Notes: generated by a model from the sequence alone, not told the origin. Shown: positions 1-7,759, counted from the first letter of the stretch. The stretch is 12,168 bases of DNA from an uncultured Candidatus Altimarinota bacterium (GCA_937931775.1 CALHAQ010000002.1:1-12168); one strand, 5' to 3'. Numbers and translations: made by a program.

Positions 1-50
1 TGACCAATAGTCCCGATATTCATATGTGGTTTAGATCTGTCAAAAGCCAT
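1..50 (-). CDS. tuf: Elongation factor Tu, N-terminal start only (partial)
   Basis: Only the first 16 codons lie in the window; the gene runs off the left edge. The peptide begins MAFDRSKPHMNIGTIG, which matches the near-invariant EF-Tu start (basic segment, then KPHxNIGTIGH just before the G1 GTP-binding loop). EF-Tu delivers aminoacyl-tRNA to the ribosome in the cytoplasm. The gene lies downstream of two tRNA genes and a short ribosomal-type frame on the same strand, a layout reminiscent of the tRNA-tufB operon of E. coli. No Shine-Dalgarno sequence precedes the ATG; the 70-nt spacer upstream is nearly all A/T. Confidence 0.93.
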   Translation of the reverse strand, partial: MAFDRSKPHMNIGTIG

Positions 51-120
51 AATCGTAAAATAAAAAAATAATAATTAAAAAGTGTACTATAATGTAAGAA
101 AAACGATGGAAAAATCAAGA

Positions 121-207
121 TTAACTTCTTGCTTTTTTTACCTTTTTTTCAATAAGTTGCATTGCTCTTCTAAGTTTTCGGTGAGCATGTCCTGTTAGTC
201 TAGGCAT
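121..207 (-). CDS. 28-residue basic frame, possible C-terminal half of ribosomal protein bS18
   Basis: The frame reads MPRLTGHAHRKLRR followed by a lysine-rich tail and ends in TAA. The spacing PR-x-TG-xxx-[KR]-xx-R-xxxxx-I-x-[KR] resembles the RNA-binding C-terminus of bS18 (family pattern RR-x-TG-xxx-K-x-QR-xxxx-AIKRAR). It begins one nucleotide after the stop of the preceding frame (209-418) and lies in the +1 frame relative to it. A single-base slip in the AAAA run at 214-217 would fuse the two into one protein of about 98 residues, a little longer than usual bS18. Alternatively it is a separate coupled mini-ORF, or a piece of a frame-shifted gene. The bS18 call rests on a by-eye motif match only. 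It contains no TGA codons. Confidence 0.45.
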   Translation of the reverse strand: MPRLTGHAHRKLRRAMQLIEKKVKKARS

Positions 208-208
208 A

Positions 209-418
209 TTATATTTTGTTAGGATTTATACCGTATTTTTTAAGCTTCGCTAAAACTATAGTCATAGCATTAGTAAGCCACTTAGTCTCTCATTCAAATG
301 CGATTCTTTCTTTAAGCTTCTTAAAGTGAGTAATAGAATTACCTACTTTTCATCCTGTAACAGGACCTTTCTTGTTTACCGAGTAATTTACTCTTCTTGG
401 TCTCTTATTTGCTGGCAT
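209..418 (-). CDS. Small basic protein (69 aa), possible ribosomal protein (N-terminal part of bS18, or bL28-like)
   Basis: The 69-residue product starts MPANKRPRRVNYSVNKKGPV and has two TGA (Gly) codons, at residues 23 and 43. It is strongly basic and co-directional with tRNA genes and tuf, so a ribosomal role is likely. Two readings are possible. (1) It is the front of bS18: its tail (VLAKLKKYG) would sit where bS18 has its L-xx-F/Y-I-xxx-GKI helix, and the next frame supplies the PR-x-TG segment. (2) It stands alone and resembles bL28 (KGPVTG near the N-terminus, VLAKLKKYG near the C-terminus), but the middle is much shorter than in bL28. I favour the first weakly. The ATG is 25 nt after the tRNA-Ala 3' end, with no Shine-Dalgarno sequence. 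Confidence 0.5.
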
Positions 419-443
419 AACATCCGAATTTGAAATATAAATA

Positions 444-520
444 TGGTGGAGAATAGGAGAGTCGAACTCCTGACCTCTCGCGTGCAAGGCGAGCGCTCTA
501 GCCAACTGAGCTAATTCCCC
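444..520 (-). tRNA. tRNA-Ala (anticodon UGC)
   Basis: A full cloverleaf can be folded by eye. The acceptor stem GGGGAAT/ATTCTCC carries the G3-U70 wobble pair that marks alanine tRNAs. The D arm is GCTC...GAGC. The anticodon stem CTCGC/GCGAG holds the loop CTTGCAC (anticodon TGC), and the T arm is AGGAG-TTCGACT-CTCCT. CCA is encoded in the genome (444-446). It probably shares a transcript with the upstream tRNA-Asp and the downstream small ribosomal-type frame and tuf. Confidence 0.97.
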
Positions 521-623
521 AGATAAGAACAAAAATATGTACTTATCATTACTTTTCGCTTCATTAAATGATTAAAGAAAAATAACTCTGCGTACGTAAT
601 CGTCTTGATATCTTTGGCATAAA

Positions 624-702
624 TGGCGGGAGCGACGGGACTCGAACCCGCGACCTCCGCAGTGACAGTGCGGCGCTCTAACCAAAACTGAGCTACGCCC
701 CC
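624..702 (-). tRNA. tRNA-Asp (anticodon GUC)
   Basis: The acceptor stem GGGGGCG pairs with CGCTCCC, followed by discriminator G73 (expected for Asp) and an encoded CCA (624-626). The anticodon stem CCGCA/TGCGG holds the loop CTGTCAC (anticodon GTC). The T loop is TTCGAGT. The D loop, AGTTTTGGTTA, is about two nucleotides longer than the common AGTTGGTTA, giving 79 nt in all. It is the first gene behind the promoter at 747-774. Confidence 0.97.
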
Positions 703-746
703 ATTCCTAGCCGAAAACAAAGCTTCATCTGAAACAAAGCGAGGGA

Positions 747-774
747 ATTATATAAAAAAATAGGGGCTTTGCAA
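747..774 (-). promoter_or_regulatory. Predicted sigma-70 type promoter of the tRNA-Asp/tRNA-Ala/tuf unit
   Basis: On the minus strand TTGCAA (774-769) is followed after 16 nt by a perfect TATAAT (752-747). The stretch after the -10 box, TCCCTC, is unusually GC-rich for this sequence, as is common at stable-RNA promoters. The predicted start near 740 gives a leader of about 38 nt before tRNA-Asp. The site lies in the 89-nt gap between the pyrD stop and the tRNA, where no terminator hairpin is obvious. Confidence 0.55.
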
Positions 775-791
775 ATAATTTTGTGAGTTTT

Positions 792-1730
792 TTATAACTC
801 CTGGAGCTTTCATATAACTTGCTTTATATCCGTATATCATTTTTTGTCCATATATGTATAGAATTCTTTTTCTATCCTCTCAAAACAGTCTGTACCCTCT
901 TTGCCAAGAACCGTACCAAGTTGTACCATCGAAGCTCCAGCAAGGAGATGTTCAAATACATCAACTCATGATTTTATTCCACCACATCATATAATCGTCA
1001 CTTTATCACCTAGGAGTTTATAAAATGAGCGGACGTTTGCAAGAGCAATAGGTTTTACATAGTCTCATCCAAGCCCACCAAGTCATCACTTTGGGGCTAT
1101 AAGAGGTTGCTCTGTTTCTGGATCTATTATAAGGGTATTTCCAACTGAATTAATACAGGTAATAAAACTTACTGGATACTTCCTGAGTACCTCGGCCATC
1201 ATTTCTGTATGTATTGGATCAAAATATGGTGGGAGTTTAAATCCTATCGGCTTATCTCCAGGGATAGCAAAAAGTTTTGCAATAAGTTCATCTGATCATT
1301 CAAAATCATAAGCTATTTGAGGTTTTCCTACAACGTTTGGACAAGAAAGATTTACCTCAAGCACATCGACATTTTCTTCATTTTGAAAAGCTGTAACGAG
1401 CATTATAAAGTCTTCATGTGAAAACCCTACAATAGAAACTACTATCGGCTTATTTGGAAACTGTTTTTTTAACTCAGCTGCGTATTCTATATATTTCTTA
1501 TATCCATGATTCGCAAGTCCTATAGAGTTTATACTCCCCAGTTCTACCTCACTATATCGAGGCAAAGGGTTCCCCTCTCTCGGTTCTGGAGAACATGATT
1601 TCATCATAATTGCGCTACTAGTGGAATCTCAAAGACTACTTAGTTCTTCAAGAGTTGTACACCGAGGACCAGAAGAGTTATAAATTACTCCTGGAAATTC
1701 AGTATCTCAAATTTTTGCTGTAAATGACAT
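792..1730 (-). CDS. pyrD: Dihydroorotate dehydrogenase, class 1A (fumarate type)
   Basis: This 312-residue enzyme oxidises dihydroorotate to orotate with FMN in the fourth step of pyrimidine synthesis. Its length and motifs match the soluble class 1A enzyme of Lactococcus, which passes electrons to fumarate. Lys44 lies in MMKS, followed by PEPREGNPLPRY and SINSIGL. NLSCPN carries the active-site cysteine, which falls at residue 130 exactly as in Lactococcus PyrDA. The C-terminal phosphate loop IIGCGGIKSG is followed by FEHLLAGASMVQLGT. Ten codons are TGA. Several fall on family glycines (PKGGLGGLGG, IIG, KSG), which is among the best proof of code 25 here. There is no N-terminal membrane segment, ruling out class 2. 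pyrC ends 10 nt upstream, so the two are probably one transcript. The ATG lacks a Shine-Dalgarno sequence. Confidence 0.96.
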
Positions 1731-1740
1731 AGTGTAGTTA

Positions 1741-2748
1741 TTATGAAATAGATTTAATACTCCAAGCTAGGGTTTCTCCAGCTTTATATGGTACAACATT
1801 TCCATATATTTCTGGCACTGTGAAGTCTTGTTTTTCGAGAGTGACAGTTTTCGTATTTGGAGTAAGTCCATATATATTTACCGCATTATCACTAACAAAC
1901 TTCTGGAGATTTTCAAGTTTTCCATTTTCTTCAAAGAGCTGTGTAAGTACCTGCAACGCAATAGGAGAAGTAAATACTCATGCAGCACAGCCGCAACATT
2001 CTTTCGCGCTTTGAGGATGTGGAGCGCTATCTGATCCAAAACTAATTTTAGGGTGAGCGCTGAGAGCTGCTGCGAGAAGAGCATCTCTATCCTCATATCT
2101 TTTTGCAATCGGTTTACAAAATAGATGTGGTTGAAGTGCTCCACCAGCGACATCATCAAGGGTGATTTCGAGATGCTGAAGCGTTATAGTTGCATGGAGG
2201 TTTGGATACATTTCCATTGTCTCAAGTGCTACTTTTGTCGTAATGTGCTCCATGATTATTTTGAGATTTGGAAACTCTCTGGCTATTTCTAGATAGTTAG
2301 GCATAAAGTTTGCCTCTCTATCCATTACAAAATCTCCTGTTTCCCCATGAATTGAGAGAATCATTCAAAGATCCTGCATATCTCCAAAGATCCTCTTATT
2401 CGTATCAGAAAGAATACTTGTTATCCCTCCTTCTGAGTTTGTGGTTATCCCTGCAGGGTAGAGTTTAATAGTAGTTACATAGTCTTTAATCTCTTCAAGA
2501 GCATTTCTAGTAAGTCATTCATGAAAAAAAACAGTCATATATGGAGTAAAATTGTCACTTCATACTGACTGCTCTATTCTAGATTTATAAGCTTTAAGAT
2601 CTTCAAGATTCATTACAGGAGGGACAAGATTTGGCATCACAAGAGCACCTGAAAAAGTTTCACTCGTAAGTGGGGCAACAAGGTCTCTCATATCTCCATC
2701 TCGAAAATGGATATGCATATCGAGAGGATTGTGTATTTGAAATTCCAT
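1741..2748 (-). CDS. pyrC: Dihydroorotase, PyrC type
   Basis: This 335-residue cytoplasmic zinc enzyme interconverts carbamoyl-aspartate and dihydroorotate. It follows E. coli PyrC (348 aa) from end to end. HIHFRDGDM (12-20) gives the first two metal histidines and the substrate arginine. Lys95 in KLYPAGITTNS is the carboxylated bridging lysine. His134 (HGE) and His168 (EHITT) are further ligands, and Asp240 in DSAPH is the catalytic base. The family CGCAG segment ends in a TGA-coded glycine, and the C-terminal W is coded by TGG. Only four codons are TGA. The substrate arginine (residue 16) is coded by CGA, so CGA means Arg here. The gene lies downstream of a hairpin (2765-2795) and 10 nt ahead of pyrD. 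Confidence 0.96.
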
Positions 2749-2764
2749 ATATTTTTAAAACAAA

Positions 2765-2795
2765 AAATAAAGTACTTTTTCATAGTACTTTACTT
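2765..2795 (-). terminator. Hairpin with T-rich tail between pyrFE and pyrC (terminator or attenuator)
   Basis: On the minus strand AAGTAAAGTACT pairs with AGTACTTTATTT, giving 12 pairs with one G-T wobble around the 7-nt loop ATGAAAA. It is followed by TTTG and TTTT. It sits 51 nt after the pyrFE stop, and the pyrC ATG begins only 16 nt after it. It looks like a weak, AT-rich intrinsic terminator. There is no room for a promoter between hairpin and pyrC, so pyrC must be transcribed through it. Read-through or regulated attenuation is therefore more likely than a simple operon end. Confidence 0.45.
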
Positions 2796-2846
2796 AACTC
2801 TCTTCTCAAGAAAGAATAATATTTGATGTGGAAAGTTTGTGGAATA

Positions 2847-4262
2847 TTAATTCCTCATACTTTCAACTAACTCTCCCCAATCATTCTTTGGTTTTTCAGA
2901 GATTTTTGCCCCTACTGGGATTTCAGGGAAATTTTTCCTTTGGTCTTCTGGGGTATTTTCATCCCAAAAAAGCTCAAACTTTGGTGGAACAAAACAGCTA
3001 ATAATAGGGATTCCATCTTGCTGGTCTTGCTCATACCTATTTCATACACAAGCAATAGCTACTACTTTTCATCATAGGTCTTCTAGTACCTCTCGCATCT
3101 TTGCAATAGTAGTACCTCTACTCACGATATCTTCTGAAAGAATAATTTTTTTTCCGCTAAGATCCACTGCATGACGCTTCAGGTCCATATTGTTGTTATT
3201 ATTTTCTGTTTTCTCTGTGTATATAGATTGATCAATTCCAAGCTTCTTTGCAAGAGCAAGAGAAATACGCACACTTCACATTTGTGCTCACACAACTACA
3301 TCTGCCTGTATTCTTGCCATGCGAATTTTTGTTGCAAGTTCATATGTAGCCCTATCTATAACACTATAACTTCTTTCAATTGCTCCAATATTTATATATG
3401 CGTTTGAAAGTACTTTACTTGTAAATCGAACATATTTTCATCCTTCTGGACGAAAGTAAAAAGCTCCTATATATGAAAGTATTTCTTTCCAATCCCCAGT
3501 ATATAGTACTTTCTCAAAATTATATATATGACTAGATATGTACTCTATATCTTCTATCTCAGTAAAGAATCTATTTATAGCTTTCGCTGTATCCTCAGCA
3601 CTGAGTATAGGCCTCCCCATAACTATGTTCGTTGCTCCTTGACGAATTGCTTCTGCAGGGGTCATAACTCGTTTTTGGTCACCTGTATCCGTTCCTGTAA
3701 AACGCACTCATGGAGTAACTATATCAAAGTCATTCCCAAATACTTCTCTCAGAACTGCTGCTTCATGAGGAGAACATACTATTCCTTGTATCCCTGCGTC
3801 AAGAGCAAGTCTCGCAAGACGTAATACAGAATGTTTTGCAGTATTATCAAAAATATACCCTGTATCATCGTCATCTAATGATGTCATCGCTGTAATTCAT
3901 AGAAATTTTATATGATTTAGATGCTGTGTTTTTGTTTCTTGAGCGAGTTGTAGCATTTCAGAACCTCAACTTGCATGAAGAGTGATATATTCTACTTTCT
4001 CTCATAATCCTGATTTTTTGAGTTGGATTATATAGTTCTTAAGAGTATTAGGTATATCGTGCCATTTAGGGTCAAGCATAAATTTACAATCTATATCTTG
4101 AAATAATTCCTGTATTCATTTGAATCCAATAAGTGAAACTATGTCGTGAATCTTAAAAATAATTCTGTGCTTATCTTGAGTATTGTCTCAGAGTACTTTT
4201 TTCACAGTTTCTAAAGCTTCTTCTGGAGATAGATTATCAAGAGCAATAATGAGTTTATTCAT
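2847..4262 (-). CDS. pyrFE: Fused orotidine-5'-phosphate decarboxylase and orotate phosphoribosyltransferase (PyrF-PyrE)
   Basis: This 471-residue bifunctional protein performs the last two steps to UMP: PRPP plus orotate to OMP, then decarboxylation. Residues 1 to about 240 are PyrF: IIALD (Asp9), FKIH (Lys37), the catalytic run DPKWHDIPNT (Asp64, Lys66, Asp69), HASGG, TPGVR (183-187) and GRPI (216-219). The glycine of TPG, invariant in this family, is coded by TGA. Residues from about 245 are PyrE, with VVVGAQMGSVRISLALA and the PRPP-binding run EDIVSRGTT (377-385). The catalytic flexible loop is unusual: a run of five asparagines (354-358) interrupts the region where the conserved Lys and His normally sit (TEK...MDLKRH). 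Domain order is decarboxylase first, opposite to animal UMP synthase. It starts 18 nt after the ligase fusion gene and carries 12 TGA codons. Confidence 0.94.
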
Positions 4263-4280
4263 ATAAATAGTTGTAAATTA

Positions 4281-6668
4281 TTAAGCAGAAAACGGAATAA
4301 CAATATCTTTTTTATGCGCAGAGTAAAACGGATGTTCTTTGATTATTTCTAAATCATCAATATGCAGCTTCCCAATATAGAGACTTTCCAGGGATCCTCA
4401 CCCAGTAAGATAAGAGTCTACTGAGAGAAACCCGTTTACATATACGACATCTTTCATGAAAACTCCTTCTTTACTCGGATCTTTGAGTCCTCTTTTGAGT
4501 CTCAGCATATAAGCAAATACTCGCTCATAATCATCATCATAAAACTCTGCAAGGTGTTTCACAAGTCGACGATATGAGTGTTTTAATGCATATTGGACAA
4601 AGTAATATCTCTCAAAAATCCCGTAGTATTTTTTATCTCTTGGAGTGAGGAATCTGTTTTGATTATAGATTGCTATCCCTTCATCTGTTTCTATATACCC
4701 CGCACTTCATTTTGCAAGAAGTGAAAAATTTGATTTCCTTCCATTAATTTTCCTGAGGTAATGCCCTTCTATTTCATGAGCAATTATAGATCTCATTTCT
4801 CTTTTTCATACAGTTGCTCCCTTTCTAAATATAAGAGCATCTCCCTTCATAGTGAAACGTGCTGTAGTATCTGCCTGCAGTATTTTTACTTTGATACCAT
4901 ATATATGATTAAATTTCTTCATATAATCTTTTATGTCTTCATAACTCAAAAATTCTTCTTCAGCTTTTATTTCATCTCTCTGAGTGATTTTCTCTTTTGC
5001 TACAGCAAAATTCTCTTCAACTATATCTCCAAAAACTTTTTTACTATACAGAGTCATATCCGCAGCGTTTTGTTGCACAAAAGCTCTCAAAAAACGAATT
5101 TTATTATGCACTTCTTCTTGTTTGTCTGAGTAGAGACCAGAAAGAGGTATATCTGGTATTTCAATTATCTTTAATTCATGTTCAAGTTGGTCAAGATCAA
5201 AAGGAATATCCTTATATTCAAAGTTTGGAATATAATTACCTGATTTTTCTATAAATTTCTGTCTTTCAGCTTCTATATTTGTAGGAGTAATATATTTAAG
5301 TAAAAGGAGTTTTTTATCAATTCTCACTAAGGCCTTATCTATTTCTATGAGTTGTGATTCATGTATTTTAGTAATAGCCACATTCTTTCACTTTAACTCA
5401 TTTTCATTTATAAGAACAGGATTTTCTCACTTTTTATACTTAAATGGATCTACCAAAAATCATTTGAGCGCATTGGTCCCAAGCCTTAGATTTTCTTCTC
5501 AAAGATCAGAGATTTTAAAAGATATACTTTTGGGAATATCTAAAATTTCACAATCAAGCTTCACTCTTGTTTTGTCTCCTATCTCTATTTTAAGTATATT
5601 TTCTACGAAACTTTTAGAAATAAAACTATCTCCCATAGATATTCGTATATCTGCTATATAGCTTAAGGTTTTTTCATTATAAAAAATCTTAAGATACTCT
5701 CTTTGTCCTGCAACTTTCTTTCCCGAAAGAGATTTGATTTTATCTTCAATATCTCAGGAGAAGAGATCTCTTCAAATTCGTACTCATTTTTCTACAGAAC
5801 TGACATCAACTCCCTCAACCTTGTCAAGCCTGGTTTTCAGTGGGGCAAGATTTACATTTTGGATTTCGAGTCATGGCCTAACATTGATCTCTAGTAGTAG
5901 AGGGCCGTCTCTTTCGTCAAGCACTACATCACATCAAAGAAATTTAATCCCCGTTACTTGTTGTACTTGTACTGCAAGAGAAAGTATTTTATCCCAATCA
6001 GGAACTATCATTCCGCGCACATCCCCAATTCCTGGAATAGACTTTACTATTTTTCATTTACTTGAAATATAAGTAAGTCGTCCAGAACCAATATCTATAC
6101 CCGCAGCACAAGCTCCTCAGTGAATATTTGCTTTTCCGTCCGACTCTTCTGTCGGGATACGTATCATAGCCATTACTGGAACCATATTATAGGTTACAAT
6201 CCTCAAATCTGGAAGACCATACTTTCCAAGAAGTTCTATTTCCTTTGTAAGGATTATCTTTTTTTCAATAATTACTTTGTCACGGCCTCATGAAAGAGAA
6301 TAAAACCCATCCAGAACATAGGTAAAATGCTCTGAGAGTTTCTCAGGAGAATATATGTCTCATGAGTTCGTGACAAAGTTTCACTGAGTATTTATCTCAT
6401 CAATAATTAATATTCACTTCCCTCAGTATCCATTATTAGGTTTTATAACAAATGGAGGCTCATATGCTCGTATTTTCTCGAGACTTATTTCTGAGTGTTT
6501 TGCTATTATTTGAAGTGTTTCTGGGACAGCTACCTTATGACGAGCAAGAAACTTTTTTGTAGTGAGTTTTGAATCAGCAAGTTTTTTTGCAAGCTTAAAA
6601 TTCCCTCCTTTTATGTAACTAAGGTTTCTTGCATTCTGCCCAAGAAGTCCATGAGATTTAAAAAACAT
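4281..6668 (-). CDS. Three-domain fusion: ATP-grasp alpha-L-glutamate ligase-like, degenerate RimB/retropepsin-like, DUF1704/MATCAP metallocarboxypeptidase
   Basis: The product has 795 residues. Residues 1 to about 280 are an ATP-grasp ligase of the alpha-L-glutamate ligase-like (RimK-related, TIGR02291) type. Its glycine loop is KPNNGYGGKGI (76-86), followed by PVMAMIRIPT (164-173), GKANIHGGA and the metal-binding EINVRPGLEIQ (260-270). Residues about 315-412 resemble the RimB-like 'ATP-dependent zinc protease' (retropepsin fold): GQREYLKIF at the start and LGTNALKGFLVDPF at the end, but the catalytic DTG triad is missing (ADIRISMGD). Residues about 420-795 are DUF1704/MATCAP: ITPTNIEAER, the zinc site HEIEGH (631-636) and TDEGIA (661-666), equivalent to the family's QEGLA. 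Ligase and peptidase are usually separate proteins. It could add and trim amino acids on a peptide or protein tail, but the substrate is unknown. There is no signal peptide or membrane segment, so it is cytoplasmic. It starts 4 nt after ftsX and has 19 TGA codons. Confidence 0.88.
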
Positions 6669-6672
6669 ATAT

Positions 6673-7584
6673 CTATTTTTTTAAGTATCTACGTGAAGAT
6701 AAGAATCAACTAATTCCCCCTACAGTCAGAAATACTATAGCTTCTAATAAAAGAACTGAAGGTAAGTTTCATGTATATACTTGAGAAAATTCTGAAAGCT
6801 GGAATACATATCTTAAATTCGAAAGAAGGAAGAGAAATAAACTTGTTGCTATAATAAAACTCACTCCTACATACATCATTCCCTGGAGTGAAAATGGTCC
6901 ATATATAAAAAGCTTACTTCATCATACAAGACGAGTGATATAAATTTCATCTTTATAGTAATATATAAAATTCCCAATAATTGAATATACAATAATAGCT
7001 ATAGAAACAATAAATGTGACAATGATAATATACAAACCTATTTGAAGAATATTGAGTGTAGAGATAACTTTATCTATACGCTCAAATTGACGAGTATAAG
7101 TAGAAAATGACTCCTCTCAAACAAGGTCTCATTCGCTTGCATTCTCAGTGAGTACGAAAAGTTTGTTTTCTATAACACTATTAAGTTTCTCATATTTTTT
7201 CAGTGGAATATTTTCAAGTGTGATCGTCTCTGGAAGTGGGTTTTGTCTTTCTAGTATATTTACAAGTTCAGGATCTCTTTCTCGAAGTTCTTCAAGTACT
7301 TCATCTTTGGTCTTATATGTAATAGATATCTCAGGAACTGCTTTTTTGAGATCGTTCTGCAGATCTATGACTTCTATAGAGTTTTTATCATACTCTTCAT
7401 CTAAGTATAGAGAAATAGTAAGTCTCTCGTTTATACTATCAATTATCCTAAAACTCACATCATGGAGTACTAAAAGTATATTGATAAAAAACATCAGGAG
7501 CGTCAGAATAATCACAGAAGAAACCGAAAGAAAGGTGTTTCTTAAAATGTTCTTAGTTGCGTATTTAAAAAGTCTTGAAAGCAT
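6673..7584 (-). CDS. ftsX: Cell division protein FtsX (ABC-transporter-like permease)
   Basis: The 303-residue membrane protein has the FtsX layout: a short cytoplasmic start (MLSRLFKYATKNILRN), membrane segment 1 (about 18-42), an outer loop domain of about 140 residues, then three membrane segments in the C-terminal part. The cytoplasmic motif ahead of segment 3, RLVGGSKLFIYGPF, matches the family RLVGA(S/T)xxFIRxPF; both of its glycines (221, 222) are TGA. FtsX works with the ATPase FtsE to activate cell-wall hydrolases during division. ftsE is not next to it here: the upstream neighbour is divergent. It is the only gene in the window ending in TAG. Six TGA codons are present. The ligase fusion starts 4 nt downstream, so the two are probably co-translated from one mRNA. 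Confidence 0.93.
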
Positions 7585-7658
7585 TGATTATTGGCAGTTA
7601 TATATTAGCTTCGCAGTTTAAGAGTTTTGGAGCTTTTTGCAAATGCTTACTTATTAAA

Positions 7659-7688
7659 AATATGCATTCAAAAAACCGAAATCGTCAA
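7659..7688 (-). promoter_or_regulatory. Possible promoter of the ftsX operon
   Basis: On the minus strand TTGACG (7688-7683) is followed after 18 nt by CATATT (7664-7659). The -35 box matches consensus in five of six positions; the -10 box is weak (four of six). The leader to the ftsX ATG would be about 68 nt. It is the best candidate in the 175-nt divergent region, but AT-rich DNA gives such matches easily. Confidence 0.3.
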
Positions 7689-7698
7689 GCTATATATT

Positions 7699-7728
7699 TT
7701 GCAAGATACTGAGAATATATGCTAACAT
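7699..7728 (+). promoter_or_regulatory. Possible promoter of the large plus-strand gene
   Basis: TTGCAA (7699-7704) is followed after 18 nt by TAACAT (7723-7728), with TGC directly before the -10 box (extended -10). The -35 hexamer is the same as at the tRNA promoter at 747-774. The predicted start near 7735 leaves about 25 nt to the ATG at 7760. The back-to-back promoters would overlap with the ftsX candidate upstream, so the two could influence each other. Confidence 0.4.
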
Positions 7729-7759
7729 ATAAAGGAATTTATAAAACTAATTAGATATT

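Noticed and set aside
86..118. Possible tuf promoter (TTGATT with TACATT or TATAGT, minus strand)
   Set aside because: Spacing is 16 with a poor -10 box or 21 with a better one; in a 70-nt A/T-rich spacer such matches are expected by chance.
522..547. Imperfect hairpin (GATAAG/CTTATC) just upstream of tRNA-Ala
   Set aside because: Short stem with a large loop and no T-tract on the minus strand; it neither ends a gene nor resembles a known element.
589..600. Small palindrome TACGTA within a GC-containing patch between the tRNA genes
   Set aside because: Only six bases, no repeat partner or flanking structure.
350..720. Two minus-strand frames of 60 and 69 codons (350-532, 511-720)
   Set aside because: They run through the tRNA-Ala and tRNA-Asp genes and out of frame over the small ribosomal-type gene; no protein-like features.
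4761..5661. Plus-strand frames of about 85-122 codons opposite the ligase fusion
   Set aside because: They are antisense to a well-supported gene, rich in Phe, Ser and Tyr as expected for the complement of Lys/Glu-rich coding sequence.
792..7584. Many short frames ending at TGA that look like a string of broken genes or pseudogenes
   Set aside because: They join without gaps into full-length PyrD, PyrC, PyrFE, the ligase fusion and FtsX once TGA is read as glycine.
7585..7759. Search for a small RNA or riboswitch in the divergent region
   Set aside because: Only promoter-like boxes and AT-rich sequence are visible; no stable fold or conserved motif recognised.
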